Assembly: GCF_000800015.1 (NCBI RefSeq)
Contig: NZ_JUGR01000002.1
Location: 620,001 to 684,000 of the forward strand
Direction: 5' to 3'
Source of the DNA: Terriglobus sp. TAA 43
Lineage (GTDB): Bacteria; Acidobacteriota; Terriglobia; Terriglobales; Acidobacteriaceae
Length of the DNA: 64,000 bases
Shown piece after piece: positions 43,103 through 52,292 of the stretch. The notes beneath the pieces were generated by a model. It saw nothing but the letters and a program-made list of their open reading frames with translations. It did not search any database and had not been told where the DNA came from. The stretch's first letter is position 1. Each line of letters opens with the position of its first letter. The translations under genes were made by a program, and so were the position numbers.

Positions 43103-44716
43103 TTGGCGTCGTCACGCACAGTGGAAGAGCAGTCGCCGGAAGTGGTTGCGCGTGCGCTGGAAGACTTCCTTGCAGATTACCCCGAGGCTCTCGTGCTGGA
43201 AGAGGGACGCATGGTCTTCGACATGCGTTCCGCACGTTACTCTATCCAGCAGGATCGCGGGCGTTGCACGCTGCACCTATGGAGCGAAGATCGCAACATG
43301 GTGCGGCGCATCACTGGTACCGTATTGCGCCAGGATACCTTGCGACTTGCCAGCATGCGTTTCGGCCAAACTAAGCCGCAGACGATGGAGTTTGTGTCGC
43401 GTCCTGATCGTCGTACACCAACGGAGCGTGACACGACTCGAAGACAATATGTTGCACGTCTCGAACGTGTGTTCCAGCGTCAGTTCCCTGATTGGAAGTG
43501 CGGTGCTTTTCGTTCTGCCATGGATCTGGAGAAATCCTTTGGCCCTGCATATGCACGCGGCATCATGGCGCGCGGGCAAGATGCATGGGCTGTTGTTGGT
43601 GTGAATGCAGAGGAATCGCAAAGCACGATCGACGGCATCCTGACCGTTGGTATTTTGTGGCTGCAACACGGCCGCGATCATGCAGGCGGCAAGCGTTTGT
43701 TTCGAGGCTTGCGGGTTGTCGTTCCAAAGGGCACTGCACTGACGACACTCTCGCGTATGGGATGGTTGCGCTCCGATGCCGCGCAGTGGGAACTGTACGA
43801 ACTGGACGAAGGATCCGAAGCGCTTGAAGAGTGCGATCTGGCGGATACCGGCAACCTGGCAACACGACTGATTCATGTCGCAGATCAACACCGCATGACG
43901 GAGCGCTATGCCTCTGCAATCGGGCAAGCGCTCTCACTCGTACCGGAAACCATGCGCAATCGTGTTGAGCTGCGTCCACGTTCTGCAACAGAGTTGGCAC
44001 TCCTGCTGCACGGTTTAGAGTTTGCGCGGATTCGTCATGGCGCATCGGCAAACTCGTTTGATCGCGTTACAGAAATCACCTTCGGCAGTGGCGCGCAGGA
44101 GACTCCGCTGGAGTCAGATACAGAACCGACGCTGCGAGACTTTGTGCAGCGACTCTTCGAACGACGCCATGCTGCAGGATCACAGAAGGATCCGCTGTAT
44201 CGTATGGCACCGGAAGCATGGCTTGAGTCTTCTCTGCGTGCCAACATCGGCCCTTTAACCGATGGGCAGAGCAGCCTCGCGCAGTTTGATCCGGAACATG
44301 TTTATGCTCAAGTTCCCGCATTTCAGGCAGGTGATCGCGGCATGCTGGACCTGCTGACTGTAACGCGCGATGGCCGTCTTGCGGTGTTGGAACTGAAGGC
44401 GAATGAAGATATGCACTTTGCTTTGCAGGGCCTGGATTACTGGCTTCGCGTTCGTTGGCACCATACGCAGACCATAGATGCCTCTTCAGGACTCGGCGCG
44501 TTGCAGCAGCATGGATACTTCCCTACGCTGCGTCTGAGTGCGCTACCGCCGCGGCTGTATCTGGTTGCACCCTCGCTGCGCATTCATCCCGTGACAGAAA
44601 CGGTTCTTCGTTATCTCAAGCCAGAGGTCGAATGGACAGTATTGGGCCTGAATGAAAAGTGGCGCGAAGGCGTGAAAGTGATCACACGCCTCCGCGCCTC
44701 TTCTTTCGGACGCTGA
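43103..44716 (+). CDS. Unknown protein with a PD-(D/E)XK / QxxxY nuclease-like C-terminal domain
   Basis: 537 residues, no signal or membrane segment. Residues 1-380 are unfamiliar. Near the C-terminus the motif set of the RecB/Cas4-type PD-(D/E)XK nucleases is visible: GMLDLL (D416), LAVLELKA (E430 and K432), then FALQGLDYW (Q442 and Y446, spacing QxxxY). A single domain of this kind usually cuts or binds DNA. The TTG at 43103 is 3 bases after the YfiT-like stop; a GTG 18 bases later is an alternative. It converges on the aldo/keto reductase gene one base beyond. I assign no pathway. Confidence 0.65.
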   Translation: MASSRTVEEQSPEVVARALEDFLADYPEALVLEEGRMVFDMRSARYSIQQDRGRCTLHLWSEDRNMVRRITGTVLRQDTLRLASMRFGQTKPQTMEFVSRPDRRTPTERDTTRRQYVARLERVFQRQFPDWKCGAFRSAMDLEKSFGPAYARGIMARGQDAWAVVGVNAEESQSTIDGILTVGILWLQHGRDHAGGKRLFRGLRVVVPKGTALTTLSRMGWLRSDAAQWELYELDEGSEALEECDLADTGNLATRLIHVADQHRMTERYASAIGQALSLVPETMRNRVELRPRSATELALLLHGLEFARIRHGASANSFDRVTEITFGSGAQETPLESDTEPTLRDFVQRLFERRHAAGSQKDPLYRMAPEAWLESSLRANIGPLTDGQSSLAQFDPEHVYAQVPAFQAGDRGMLDLLTVTRDGRLAVLELKANEDMHFALQGLDYWLRVRWHHTQTIDASSGLGALQQHGYFPTLRLSALPPRLYLVAPSLRIHPVTETVLRYLKPEVEWTVLGLNEKWREGVKVITRLRASSFGR

Positions 44717-44717
44717 G

Positions 44718-45764
44718 CTATCGGCTGTTTACAGGGCGCCACAGATCAATCTCTGGCGTATCCACCGCATGCTGATCGATCTGCTTCAACTCTTCTTCGC
44801 TGAAGGCAAGCTTGCTCAAAGAATTCAGCGAATCGTCGAGTTGCGCAACGTTGCGAGCCCCAATCAACGACGATGTCACACGGGGATCGCGGAGCGTCCA
44901 TGCGATGGCCATCTGCGCCAACGATTGTCCACGCTTTTCCGCAATCGCATGCAACGCGCGTACGCGATCAAGCGTTTCCGGCTTTAACAAGTCCTTGCTG
45001 AAGCTGCTGTCATCACCGCTTGCGCGCGTCTGCTGTGACGCATCGCCCTTCAGATACTTGTTTGTAAGCAGTCCCTGTGCGAGCGGAGAGAATGCAATAC
45101 ATCCCACGCCAAGTTCGCCTAGCGTATCCAAAAGTCCCTGTTCCAGAAAACGATTCAACATGGAATACGAAGGCTGATGAATCAGCAGGCGAATCCCTTC
45201 CTGCGCCAGCAATTCATACGCAATCTTCGTACGCTGCGGCGAGTACGAAGAGATGCCAACATATAACGCCTTGCCTTGACGGACAATCTGCGCGAGAGCA
45301 CTCACCGTCTCTTCAATGGGCGTATCGAAATCAGGCCGGTGCGTGTAGAAGATATCGACATACTCCAGCCCCATACGCTTCAACGATTGATCCAGTGAAG
45401 CAACGAGATACTTCTTCGATCCACCAATGCCATACGGCCCGGGCCACATATCCCAGCCAGCCTTCGACGAAATGATGAGTTCATCGCGGTGCGAGGCGAA
45501 GTCTGCACGCAGGACCTTTCCAAAGTTCTCTTCGGCAGAGCCATACGGTGGCCCATAGTTATTCGCAAGATCGAAGTGCGTCACACCGCGATCGAATGCG
45601 CGCCGTAACATGGCTCTGCCTGTCTCAAAGACGTCATCACCACCAAAGTTCTGCCATAGACCCAGCGTAATCAGGGGTAGCTGAATGCCGCTCTTACCGC
45701 AGCGACGGAACTGCTCGCTGCTATAACGATCAGGATTGGCGACGTACGACTGCGGGAATGCCAT
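44718..45764 (-). CDS. gpr: L-glyceraldehyde 3-phosphate reductase-type aldo/keto reductase
   Basis: 348 residues, matching YghZ/Gpr of E. coli. The aldo/keto reductase tetrad is in place: D65 and Y70 in HFDLANNYG, K101 in SSKAGW and H142 in YTHRPD. GPYGIGGSKKYLVASLDQSLKRM and the AFSPLAQGLLTNKYL loop are typical of this subgroup. NADPH-dependent; in E. coli it detoxifies L-glyceraldehyde 3-phosphate and methylglyoxal. Single gene. Confidence 0.9.
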   Translation of the reverse strand: MAFPQSYVANPDRYSSEQFRRCGKSGIQLPLITLGLWQNFGGDDVFETGRAMLRRAFDRGVTHFDLANNYGPPYGSAEENFGKVLRADFASHRDELIISSKAGWDMWPGPYGIGGSKKYLVASLDQSLKRMGLEYVDIFYTHRPDFDTPIEETVSALAQIVRQGKALYVGISSYSPQRTKIAYELLAQEGIRLLIHQPSYSMLNRFLEQGLLDTLGELGVGCIAFSPLAQGLLTNKYLKGDASQQTRASGDDSSFSKDLLKPETLDRVRALHAIAEKRGQSLAQMAIAWTLRDPRVTSSLIGARNVAQLDDSLNSLSKLAFSEEELKQIDQHAVDTPEIDLWRPVNSR

Positions 45765-45818
45765 GCACTTACTCTCCGGATAAAAGCTATCTGCATCGCA
45801 AAGTATACGCGGCTGGCA

Positions 45819-46658
45819 TTACACTCTTCCCGCGCCGCGCAAGGTATACGCGAGTGCTTCCAACGTTCGCTCGGGAGGTACGTCCGTCGGCACAGGAACA
45901 TCCATCTTCGTGCATAGCGTATCCAAGAGACGAGACCCAAGTTGAGCGCGTGCTTCCATAGGCAAAAAGATCGCACGCGCAAGAAAACTATCGATCAGAT
46001 GCAGGTCGTTGTGGGTGAGGCGTGCAACAGAATCCGCAGGAATCTCAGACAACATTGGGGGCGGAGCCGCTGGCATCTGAAAAACGTTTGCAGTAAAACT
46101 ACGGCTTACAGGCGCAGACAAGTATCCACCAAACTCATCCGTACGTTCGTGAACGACGATCGTGCCAGCGACCAGATCACCCAGCCGCTTATTCTGCTTT
46201 GTCAACAGAATGGAAATCACGCCTGTGAGATATGCCCCAGGCAAATTGTCGATCACTCGAAGCAGATTGCGTGCCAGTGCCTCAAAGAACGTGATCTGTC
46301 GCCCGCTGTCTTTGATCACGCGTATCTTCAGCACGCGCTTGCCGGGAGTCTGCCCGTTTCGAAATGCCTCGAAGAGGGCGTAGTACCCCCAGATCAGGAT
46401 GAAGTATCCAAGGATGACCAGCGCCATAAACCACTTTGCGGCGGTATTGGACATGTTATCCAGCCTGTGTGTTCCGATGGCGCTGAATACGATCGCCGCA
46501 ACAACAATGAGCAGCAACGTCACCGCCGTCTGGATCGCGATGTCCACCGCAGCCGCAAGGAACCGGCTTCCCAAGCCAGCCAACGGAAAGTACAGCGCAA
46601 CCTGTTCCGGCGTGTCGATTGTGTGGTCGTCAAAAGTGGCGGGTGGTTGGGAAAACAT
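45819..46658 (-). CDS. RDD-family membrane protein
   Basis: 279 residues. The RDD core is clear: LAGLGSRFLAAAVDIAIQTAV (R and D at the family positions), a second hydrophobic pair (MALVILGYFILIWGYYALFEAF), and NGQTPGKRVLKIRVIKDSG, then NLPGAYLTGVISILL and GDLVAGTIVVHE. A soluble C-terminus ends in MDVPVPTDVPPERTLEALAY. Function of RDD proteins is poorly known; some are Na+/H+ antiporter-like. It is divergent from the SpoIIM-like gene with under 40 bp between starts. The ATG at 46658 is preferred to one at 46688. Confidence 0.9.
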   Translation of the reverse strand: MFSQPPATFDDHTIDTPEQVALYFPLAGLGSRFLAAAVDIAIQTAVTLLLIVVAAIVFSAIGTHRLDNMSNTAAKWFMALVILGYFILIWGYYALFEAFRNGQTPGKRVLKIRVIKDSGRQITFFEALARNLLRVIDNLPGAYLTGVISILLTKQNKRLGDLVAGTIVVHERTDEFGGYLSAPVSRSFTANVFQMPAAPPPMLSEIPADSVARLTHNDLHLIDSFLARAIFLPMEARAQLGSRLLDTLCTKMDVPVPTDVPPERTLEALAYTLRGAGRV

Positions 46659-46695
46659 GCTCACAGAGGTGGACTCTCCAGTTAGCATTCACTAT

Positions 46696-47676
46696 ATGGT
46701 CTCCAACGGCTGGATTGCGGCGCGACGTGAAGACTGGGATCGATTGCACGCGCTCACCACTGGTGTGGAGGCGAAAGGACTGAGGTCGCTCACGGCAGAC
46801 GAACTGCGCGACTTCGGCCTACTCTATCGACGTGCGACCGCCGATCTTTCCGCGGTACGCAGTGATCGCACGGCACAATCGCTGGCGGAATATCTCAATC
46901 GCCTTGTCAGCCGCGCTCATAATCACGTCTATAGCGGTCAGCGCACCACCATACTTAGCGTCTGGTATTTTCTCAGTGCGGATTTCCCCATACTGGTCCG
47001 GCGTCTGTGGCCTTACATTGCCACCTCTGTAACGCTGTGTCTTCTGGGCGCGCTGCTCGGCTCTCTGGAAACGCTTGCTCGACCACACTTCATGCGCGCT
47101 GTTCTGGGTCCGGAGATGGTGGCCACCATTGAACGCCATGAGATGTGGACAGAGAGCGTGCTGAGTGCAAAACCACAGGAATCCAGCGCCATCATGACGA
47201 ACAACATTGCGGTCACATTCTATGTGTTTGCGGGTGGCATTCTCGCGGGCATTCCCACCGTACTGATGCTGTTCTGGAATGGCATGAGCGTCGGTATTAT
47301 CTCTACGGCATGCGCGCAACATGGCATGGCGCTTGATCTTTGGAGTTTCGTCGCAGCGCATGGTGCATTAGAACTTCCGAGTATATTCATCGCCGGTGGT
47401 GCGGGCCTGCGTATTGCAACAGGTCTACTGTTTCCAGGAACCTTAACACGAAAAACATCACTTGCGCGGGCGGGTAATGAAGCTGTACGGCTGCTTGCGG
47501 GCACTATCCCGATGCTGTTTATCGCGGGAGTCCTGGAAGCTTTTCTCGATCCCACACATGTACCAAAGGCAGTGAAATTCTCAGTGTGTGGGCTGTTACT
47601 GACAGGACTCTTCTTCTGGCTAAGCGAAGGCGGACGCGATCGTCAACCTGATATCAAAGTTGCCCCTGCGATTTAA
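46696..47676 (+). CDS. SpoIIM-like (DUF95) integral membrane protein
   Basis: 326 residues. An N-terminal soluble helix bundle (NGWIAARREDWDRLHALTTG, LLYRRATADLSAVRSD, EYLNRLVSRAHNHVY) leads into five or six membrane segments with NNIAVTFYVFAGGILAGIPTVLMLFWNG and AHGALELPSIFIAGGAGL, the DUF95 signature. In Bacillus, SpoIIM acts at the engulfing septum; outside sporeformers it appears beside RDD and MoxR proteins, as here. The 3' end overlaps the DUF58 gene by 23 nt, tail to tail. Confidence 0.92.
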   Translation: MVSNGWIAARREDWDRLHALTTGVEAKGLRSLTADELRDFGLLYRRATADLSAVRSDRTAQSLAEYLNRLVSRAHNHVYSGQRTTILSVWYFLSADFPILVRRLWPYIATSVTLCLLGALLGSLETLARPHFMRAVLGPEMVATIERHEMWTESVLSAKPQESSAIMTNNIAVTFYVFAGGILAGIPTVLMLFWNGMSVGIISTACAQHGMALDLWSFVAAHGALELPSIFIAGGAGLRIATGLLFPGTLTRKTSLARAGNEAVRLLAGTIPMLFIAGVLEAFLDPTHVPKAVKFSVCGLLLTGLFFWLSEGGRDRQPDIKVAPAI

Positions 47677-49087
47677 CTTCCAGATATTTTGAAATGCTGT
47701 CACTGGCGACGTTGGCCGCACTGGTTTCCACCACCAACACGCCCTGTGAACGCAACTGTGCCAGCAAAGCTCTTCTACGATCAAGCATCTCCTGCGCCGC
47801 GGTAATGGCATACATTTCGCGTGCGTTCTTCGGAGTGGATGAAGCCAACGATTCCAACTCTGGCTGCTGCAACAGAACGAGAACGACCAGATGCCGGCGA
47901 ACCAGGGCGCTTACCGCGGTCACAATCTCCGGCCTCCCCGCGCTTTCCGTCATCTCGGTAATCCACAAGACGAGTCCGCGTCGCCGCTGCAACTGCCGCA
48001 AACGTACTGAGGCCATCAGGTGATCCGCTTCTGCCGTCTCTGATCGCACCTGTGACAAAGCATCAATCATGCGGCGCAGATGCAGCGTCCCTGACGATGG
48101 AAGCAGTTGCTGTTGCACGCTGCGACCATACGTCAACAGCGCACTGCGATCTCCCGATTGCTGAATAACACGCGCAAGTTGTCCCGCTGCTGAGGCGGCC
48201 TGATCCAACTGCGTGACAATCTGTGTTGCATCCTCGTCGCCGTTTGCCGTGGATGCATTCTCCAATGCAAATGTCGTTCGCGATAACCTTCCGGCATCCA
48301 GTACGATCCACACTTGCTGCGAACGCTCTGTCGTGAATTGCTGCGTGATCAGACGGTTGTGCCGTGCCGTTGCCTTCCATGAAATGTTGCGCAGTTCATC
48401 GCCCGTGCGATACTCCCGTAACTGTTCAAATTCACGCCCGAGGCCAATGCGGCGCAGCCTTCGCTTCTCTAATTCAATCTGTCGCGCGCGCAACAGAAAA
48501 AACTCTGAGGACTCGTTCGCCTGCTCTCCCGCGGCGTAAACACGAATGGTCTGACGAAGATCAGCTACCGCCCATCGCTCGGCAAATCCAATCGCACTGC
48601 GATAGCGAAAATACACCTTGCCCAACGCCAAGTCACCGCGCTGCGATGGCGTTGCCATATATTCCGTAACCGATGGTTCGTTTGGATAACTAATCACGAC
48701 CCCAATGGTCTGCAAGAACAACATGGATACGTGCAGGTCATCCGTGAAGCGTAATGTATGGATTCCGCGAGCAGACTTTGTGGCCTGTAATTCGACGGCC
48801 ACCGGAGTTCCCAATTCCGGTGCATGAAGAAACCTTCGTGTTATCTGAAATCGCTCGGGCGCAGGCAGCAAGAGTGCATCCACGACAAATGTTCCAAGCA
48901 GCAACACATCGAATCCAAACATCAGCCATGGTGTGCGACTGGCAAGGAAAGCCGGGATACTGAGCGGTACTGCGGCAGCCAGCAGAAGCAACAGGCGCGG
49001 TGTGGCGCCAAAACCCAGCAGCCGGCCGACGCGCTTTCCCTTAGGGTGCGCTGTGGCAGTAACCGGCTGTGGGATGAGCGTCTGCAT
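47654..49087 (-). CDS. DUF58-domain protein (MoxR-associated)
   Basis: 477 residues. Two N-terminal hydrophobic segments (about 28-70) are followed by the DUF58 core: EFEQLREYRTGDELRNISWKATARHNRLITQQF, then a von Willebrand-A-like half (VWIVLDAG, LVLWITEM). DUF58 proteins pair with MoxR ATPases, which are thought to remodel them, though a function is known for only a few systems. The start is 6 bases after the MoxR stop. Confidence 0.93.
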   Translation of the reverse strand: MQTLIPQPVTATAHPKGKRVGRLLGFGATPRLLLLLAAAVPLSIPAFLASRTPWLMFGFDVLLLGTFVVDALLLPAPERFQITRRFLHAPELGTPVAVELQATKSARGIHTLRFTDDLHVSMLFLQTIGVVISYPNEPSVTEYMATPSQRGDLALGKVYFRYRSAIGFAERWAVADLRQTIRVYAAGEQANESSEFFLLRARQIELEKRRLRRIGLGREFEQLREYRTGDELRNISWKATARHNRLITQQFTTERSQQVWIVLDAGRLSRTTFALENASTANGDEDATQIVTQLDQAASAAGQLARVIQQSGDRSALLTYGRSVQQQLLPSSGTLHLRRMIDALSQVRSETAEADHLMASVRLRQLQRRRGLVLWITEMTESAGRPEIVTAVSALVRRHLVVLVLLQQPELESLASSTPKNAREMYAITAAQEMLDRRRALLAQLRSQGVLVVETSAANVASDSISKYLEVKSQGQL

Positions 49088-49093
49088 ACTTTG

Positions 49094-50050
49094 TTAACGA
49101 GGCAATGGAGTAGCAGCGAGCACATCTGCAATCACACGATCCGTATTGAATCCTTCCAGCTCCGCTTCCGGTTTCAAGATGAGACGATGCCGTAAGACAG
49201 GCGCAGTAGCAGCCTTCACATCGTCGGGCAGGAGATAGCCGCGGCCATCGCGTGCCGCGTACGATTTTGCAACGAGCAACAGACTTGTCGCTGCACGAGG
49301 TGATGCACCAAGCGTCAACGCAGGCCATTCTCGTGTGCGCCGCACAACGGCCAGAAGATAATCAAACAGCGCTTGCTCTACTTGTACTGCGCGTACCTCT
49401 GCGCGCGCGGCATCCAGCAACTGCGGCGCCACGGGCGTCAACACAACGTCCTCTAAACGATGTCCCACCGGAATAGCGTGATGACGCTCCAACACGATGC
49501 GCTCTTCCGCCGACTCCGGATAAGCCACACGAATCTTCAGCAAAAAGCGATCGAGCTGTGCCTCAGGAAGCGGATACGTCCCTTCGAATTCGAGCGGGTT
49601 CTGCGTTGCAAAAACAGTGAAATAGGGAGGTAGAGGATACGTCTGACCATCAAGCGTTACCTGGCGCTCTTCCATCGATTCCAGCAAAGCTGCCTGCGTC
49701 CGCGGCGGCATGCGATTAATCTCGTCGGCCAGCAGAAACTCCGTGAAGACCGGGCCGCGATGCATCGCGAACTCTCCCGTCTTTGGAGAAAACACGTTCG
49801 TTCCCAGAATGTCCGCTGGCATAATGTCTGGCGTTCCCTGCACTCGGCGAAAGTCCAGACCAAGAAAACGAGCCAGCGTTTTCACCGCAAGTGTCTTAGC
49901 GACACCTGGAACACCTTCAATGAGCGCATGTCCTCCACAAAGCAAGGTCAACAAGGATTGCTCAATCAACTCCTGTTGCCCAGCGAGAACGCGGCCAAGT
50001 TCTTCACGACCGCTTTGAAACAATTCAAGGGAATTGCTGGTGGTATTCAC
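49094..50050 (-). CDS. MoxR-family AAA+ ATPase
   Basis: 318 residues. Walker A is GVPGVAKT, Walker B LLADEINR, with PPRTQAALLESMEERQV, FATQNPLEFEGTYPLPEAQLDRFLLKI and the sensor region LGASPRAATSLLLVAKSYAA; all are MoxR features. It acts as a chaperone-like remodelling ATPase for the DUF58 partner encoded just downstream. The start is GTG at 50050, overlapping the DUF4350 stop (GTGA), with GGAG 6 nt before it. Confidence 0.95.
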   Translation of the reverse strand: MNTTSNSLELFQSGREELGRVLAGQQELIEQSLLTLLCGGHALIEGVPGVAKTLAVKTLARFLGLDFRRVQGTPDIMPADILGTNVFSPKTGEFAMHRGPVFTEFLLADEINRMPPRTQAALLESMEERQVTLDGQTYPLPPYFTVFATQNPLEFEGTYPLPEAQLDRFLLKIRVAYPESAEERIVLERHHAIPVGHRLEDVVLTPVAPQLLDAARAEVRAVQVEQALFDYLLAVVRRTREWPALTLGASPRAATSLLLVAKSYAARDGRGYLLPDDVKAATAPVLRHRLILKPEAELEGFNTDRVIADVLAATPLPR

Positions 50051-51264
50051 TTCATCTCCTGAACAAGCGGTTGGGATTGGGATGATTTCATCATGATTTG
50101 CAGCCTCTCGATCTCCGCGTCCGCCTCTCGCACGAGTGCAAGTGCATCACGTGGGCGCAGAGTTTCATAACGCGCAGCCTGTAAACGATCCAATAACGTA
50201 CTGAGAGAGCCTTGAGATCCACCGAACCGCTGCCCGATGAAATCTGCCGTTCTTTGGCTGGAATCGGCCATATCGGACGGAACACCGCACATAGATATCA
50301 GGAACCTGGTGAGTCTGCGATGGGCACCATCTGTAGCAGGCTTAGATACACCTGCGCGTTCATACAATGCGCCCATGCTCTCTACAAACTCGAGCGGCGA
50401 GGTGCGTGGCACCATAAGCGGCTCGCGTATCGGTCCACTGCGACGTGTGTAGGTGAATAGAAGCAACAAGAGGACAAGCGATGCCTGCGCAACCAGCGAA
50501 CGCAGCGGTAAACCATGCAGGTAGTCCGACGGTGATGCCTGCTCACCGCGGTAGAACTCGTCAAAGATGACAGCACGATGCCCTTCGCCCGATGCAGGTC
50601 CTACCGCAAGCAACAACAGATGCAACGACTGATCTTGCTTCAACCCGCGGTTGCTGAACGGCTCCGACGAAGCGAGATAGACCATCGCGCCGCCATGCGG
50701 ATACTCGCGATGCACGAGTACGGCGTCCGCTCCACATCGTGCATCCACGCGTGCGAGCGGTTCCAGCGCATTCCATGGCGCAGCATCGTAAAGCGAAAAA
50801 CTGCCCGTCTGCGCCAAGTCACTATTTCCCTCTGGCACCGCATTGCATAGATTTCCTACGAACTGCGTGGGCTTTCCACTACGACCACCGGGAAGAAACA
50901 ATGCACCGCCCGATCCTGTTGCGATGACGCGACCACCGCGACGCAGGAAGCGTTCCACGGAATCGTAGTCGCGCTTCTGCACGTCCTCCGCCGGCGCGTT
51001 CGGTGCGGCCAGCACATACGTCGTGTGGATAGCATCCACTTGATCCAGCATCGATGCAGATACATCAGATCGTCTAACGCTGTAGCCAAGTCGCGGCAGC
51101 AATAGAAACGCGCCCTTCCAACCCGCAGCACCGGGATTGTAAGTGGTGGGCATCTTGTCATCGTCACTGGTTGCGGGAGCAAAGATGGCAGTCAGCATCA
51201 CCAGAAGCATCATGACTCCGAGCACCCACAACACGGTTCTGCGATCTGCATTGGGCGACTTCAT
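50047..51264 (-). CDS. DUF4350-domain membrane protein
   Basis: 405 residues. One N-terminal membrane segment (RTVLWVLGVMMLLVMLTAIFA), a DUF4350/GATase-like periplasmic domain (GAFLLLPRLGYSVRR, SVERFLRRGGRVIATGSGG, RAVIFDEFYRGEQ) and a second membrane helix near residue 265 (ASLVLLLLLFTYTRRSGPIREPL). The C-terminus is a cytosolic helical region. This architecture is usual in MoxR/DUF58 clusters. It overlaps both neighbours by 4 nt. Confidence 0.9.
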   Translation of the reverse strand: MKSPNADRRTVLWVLGVMMLLVMLTAIFAPATSDDDKMPTTYNPGAAGWKGAFLLLPRLGYSVRRSDVSASMLDQVDAIHTTYVLAAPNAPAEDVQKRDYDSVERFLRRGGRVIATGSGGALFLPGGRSGKPTQFVGNLCNAVPEGNSDLAQTGSFSLYDAAPWNALEPLARVDARCGADAVLVHREYPHGGAMVYLASSEPFSNRGLKQDQSLHLLLLAVGPASGEGHRAVIFDEFYRGEQASPSDYLHGLPLRSLVAQASLVLLLLLFTYTRRSGPIREPLMVPRTSPLEFVESMGALYERAGVSKPATDGAHRRLTRFLISMCGVPSDMADSSQRTADFIGQRFGGSQGSLSTLLDRLQAARYETLRPRDALALVREADAEIERLQIMMKSSQSQPLVQEMK

Positions 51265-52283
51265 ATTGTCGCTCCCATAGCAGCACCCTGGACGCGACGA
51301 TAGTTCTGCTGCGCTGCTTCGTAGTCTTCCTGCGTAGCAGAGTCAAAGCCATACCAGACACGCTCGAACACAACAGTCTGCGCGACCACCGGTTCACGCA
51401 GTTGTGGAGAGACGACTAAGAGTTGGAGCGCCTCTCTCGGCGTGCGTGTCTCGCTGCGACGTAGCCTGCGACGTTCCTCCAACAGAACGATCGTCGCCCA
51501 ATAGAGACAATGAATTGCATCGCGCCATTCTGTGTTTAAAGCGTGAGCCTGCGCTAGTTCAGCCCAGGCGCGCGACGCTTCAATCGCTTCCCGCTTTGAC
51601 ACATCTCCAGTCAGTCTCCCAAGAGCTGTACGCTGCCGGTCAAGCGCGCGATAGATCCAAAGAACAAGCAATGTGATCGCCGCAAGCAGCGATCCCCATT
51701 CCAGTGCCCTTCCAAGCCATGGAGCGATCCGGCCCAGAGAAGCTGCACCGCCGAAGATGCGTGCCAGTTTCTCGGATAGCCATGCGCTGACGCGTTCCCT
51801 CCAGGAATATTCGTGCACCACTTGAAACTCTTTCGAGGTCAGCACGCGATCGCGCTGCACACGATCTTCCTGTCGCAACGGTGAAACAGACTTCGGATGA
51901 TTCAACTCCTCTTCCTGATCGTTCAGTCGCTGCTCTGCCTGCGCGAGGAGTTCCGCACGGGAACGATGCACCGCAGGATCATGATCGTCCAGCAATGCCC
52001 GCAGCCATCCATAGCGCACGGCATAGGGTTGCCCGCGCAACGGATGGACACGATCGTCATTGCCCACGCTTTCGGGATTACACGCAGTTACAGCACGGCC
52101 ACAATCTGCAACCAGGCCGCGTAACTGATCCAGATGATGCCGATACTCTTCAACAGAAACGTCCTGCAACGAAGGCAGCCCTTGTGGGGGCGTCAGCGCG
52201 GGGACCTGCGCTTGTGCGCGCATGCACAGCGCAACGAAAACCATCGCTAAAAGCCATCGACGCACGCCCTGCGAATAGATCAT
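51261..52283 (-). CDS. DUF4129-domain membrane protein
   Basis: 340 residues with a signal peptide (cleavage near RAQAQ). A periplasmic helical region (EEYRHHLDQLRGLVADC, EQRLNDQEEELNHP) precedes a membrane helix (about 200-220, WGSLLAAITLLVLWIYRAL). The cytosolic DUF4129 domain (AIHCLYWATIVLLEERRRLRRSETRTPREALQLL, with a YGFDSATQEDYEAAQQNYRRVQ ending) follows. DUF4129 is often fused to transglutaminase domains and co-occurs with MoxR. Stop and next start overlap (ATGA). Confidence 0.9.
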   Translation of the reverse strand: MIYSQGVRRWLLAMVFVALCMRAQAQVPALTPPQGLPSLQDVSVEEYRHHLDQLRGLVADCGRAVTACNPESVGNDDRVHPLRGQPYAVRYGWLRALLDDHDPAVHRSRAELLAQAEQRLNDQEEELNHPKSVSPLRQEDRVQRDRVLTSKEFQVVHEYSWRERVSAWLSEKLARIFGGAASLGRIAPWLGRALEWGSLLAAITLLVLWIYRALDRQRTALGRLTGDVSKREAIEASRAWAELAQAHALNTEWRDAIHCLYWATIVLLEERRRLRRSETRTPREALQLLVVSPQLREPVVAQTVVFERVWYGFDSATQEDYEAAQQNYRRVQGAAMGATI

Positions 52284-52292
52284 CGTCCGCGA

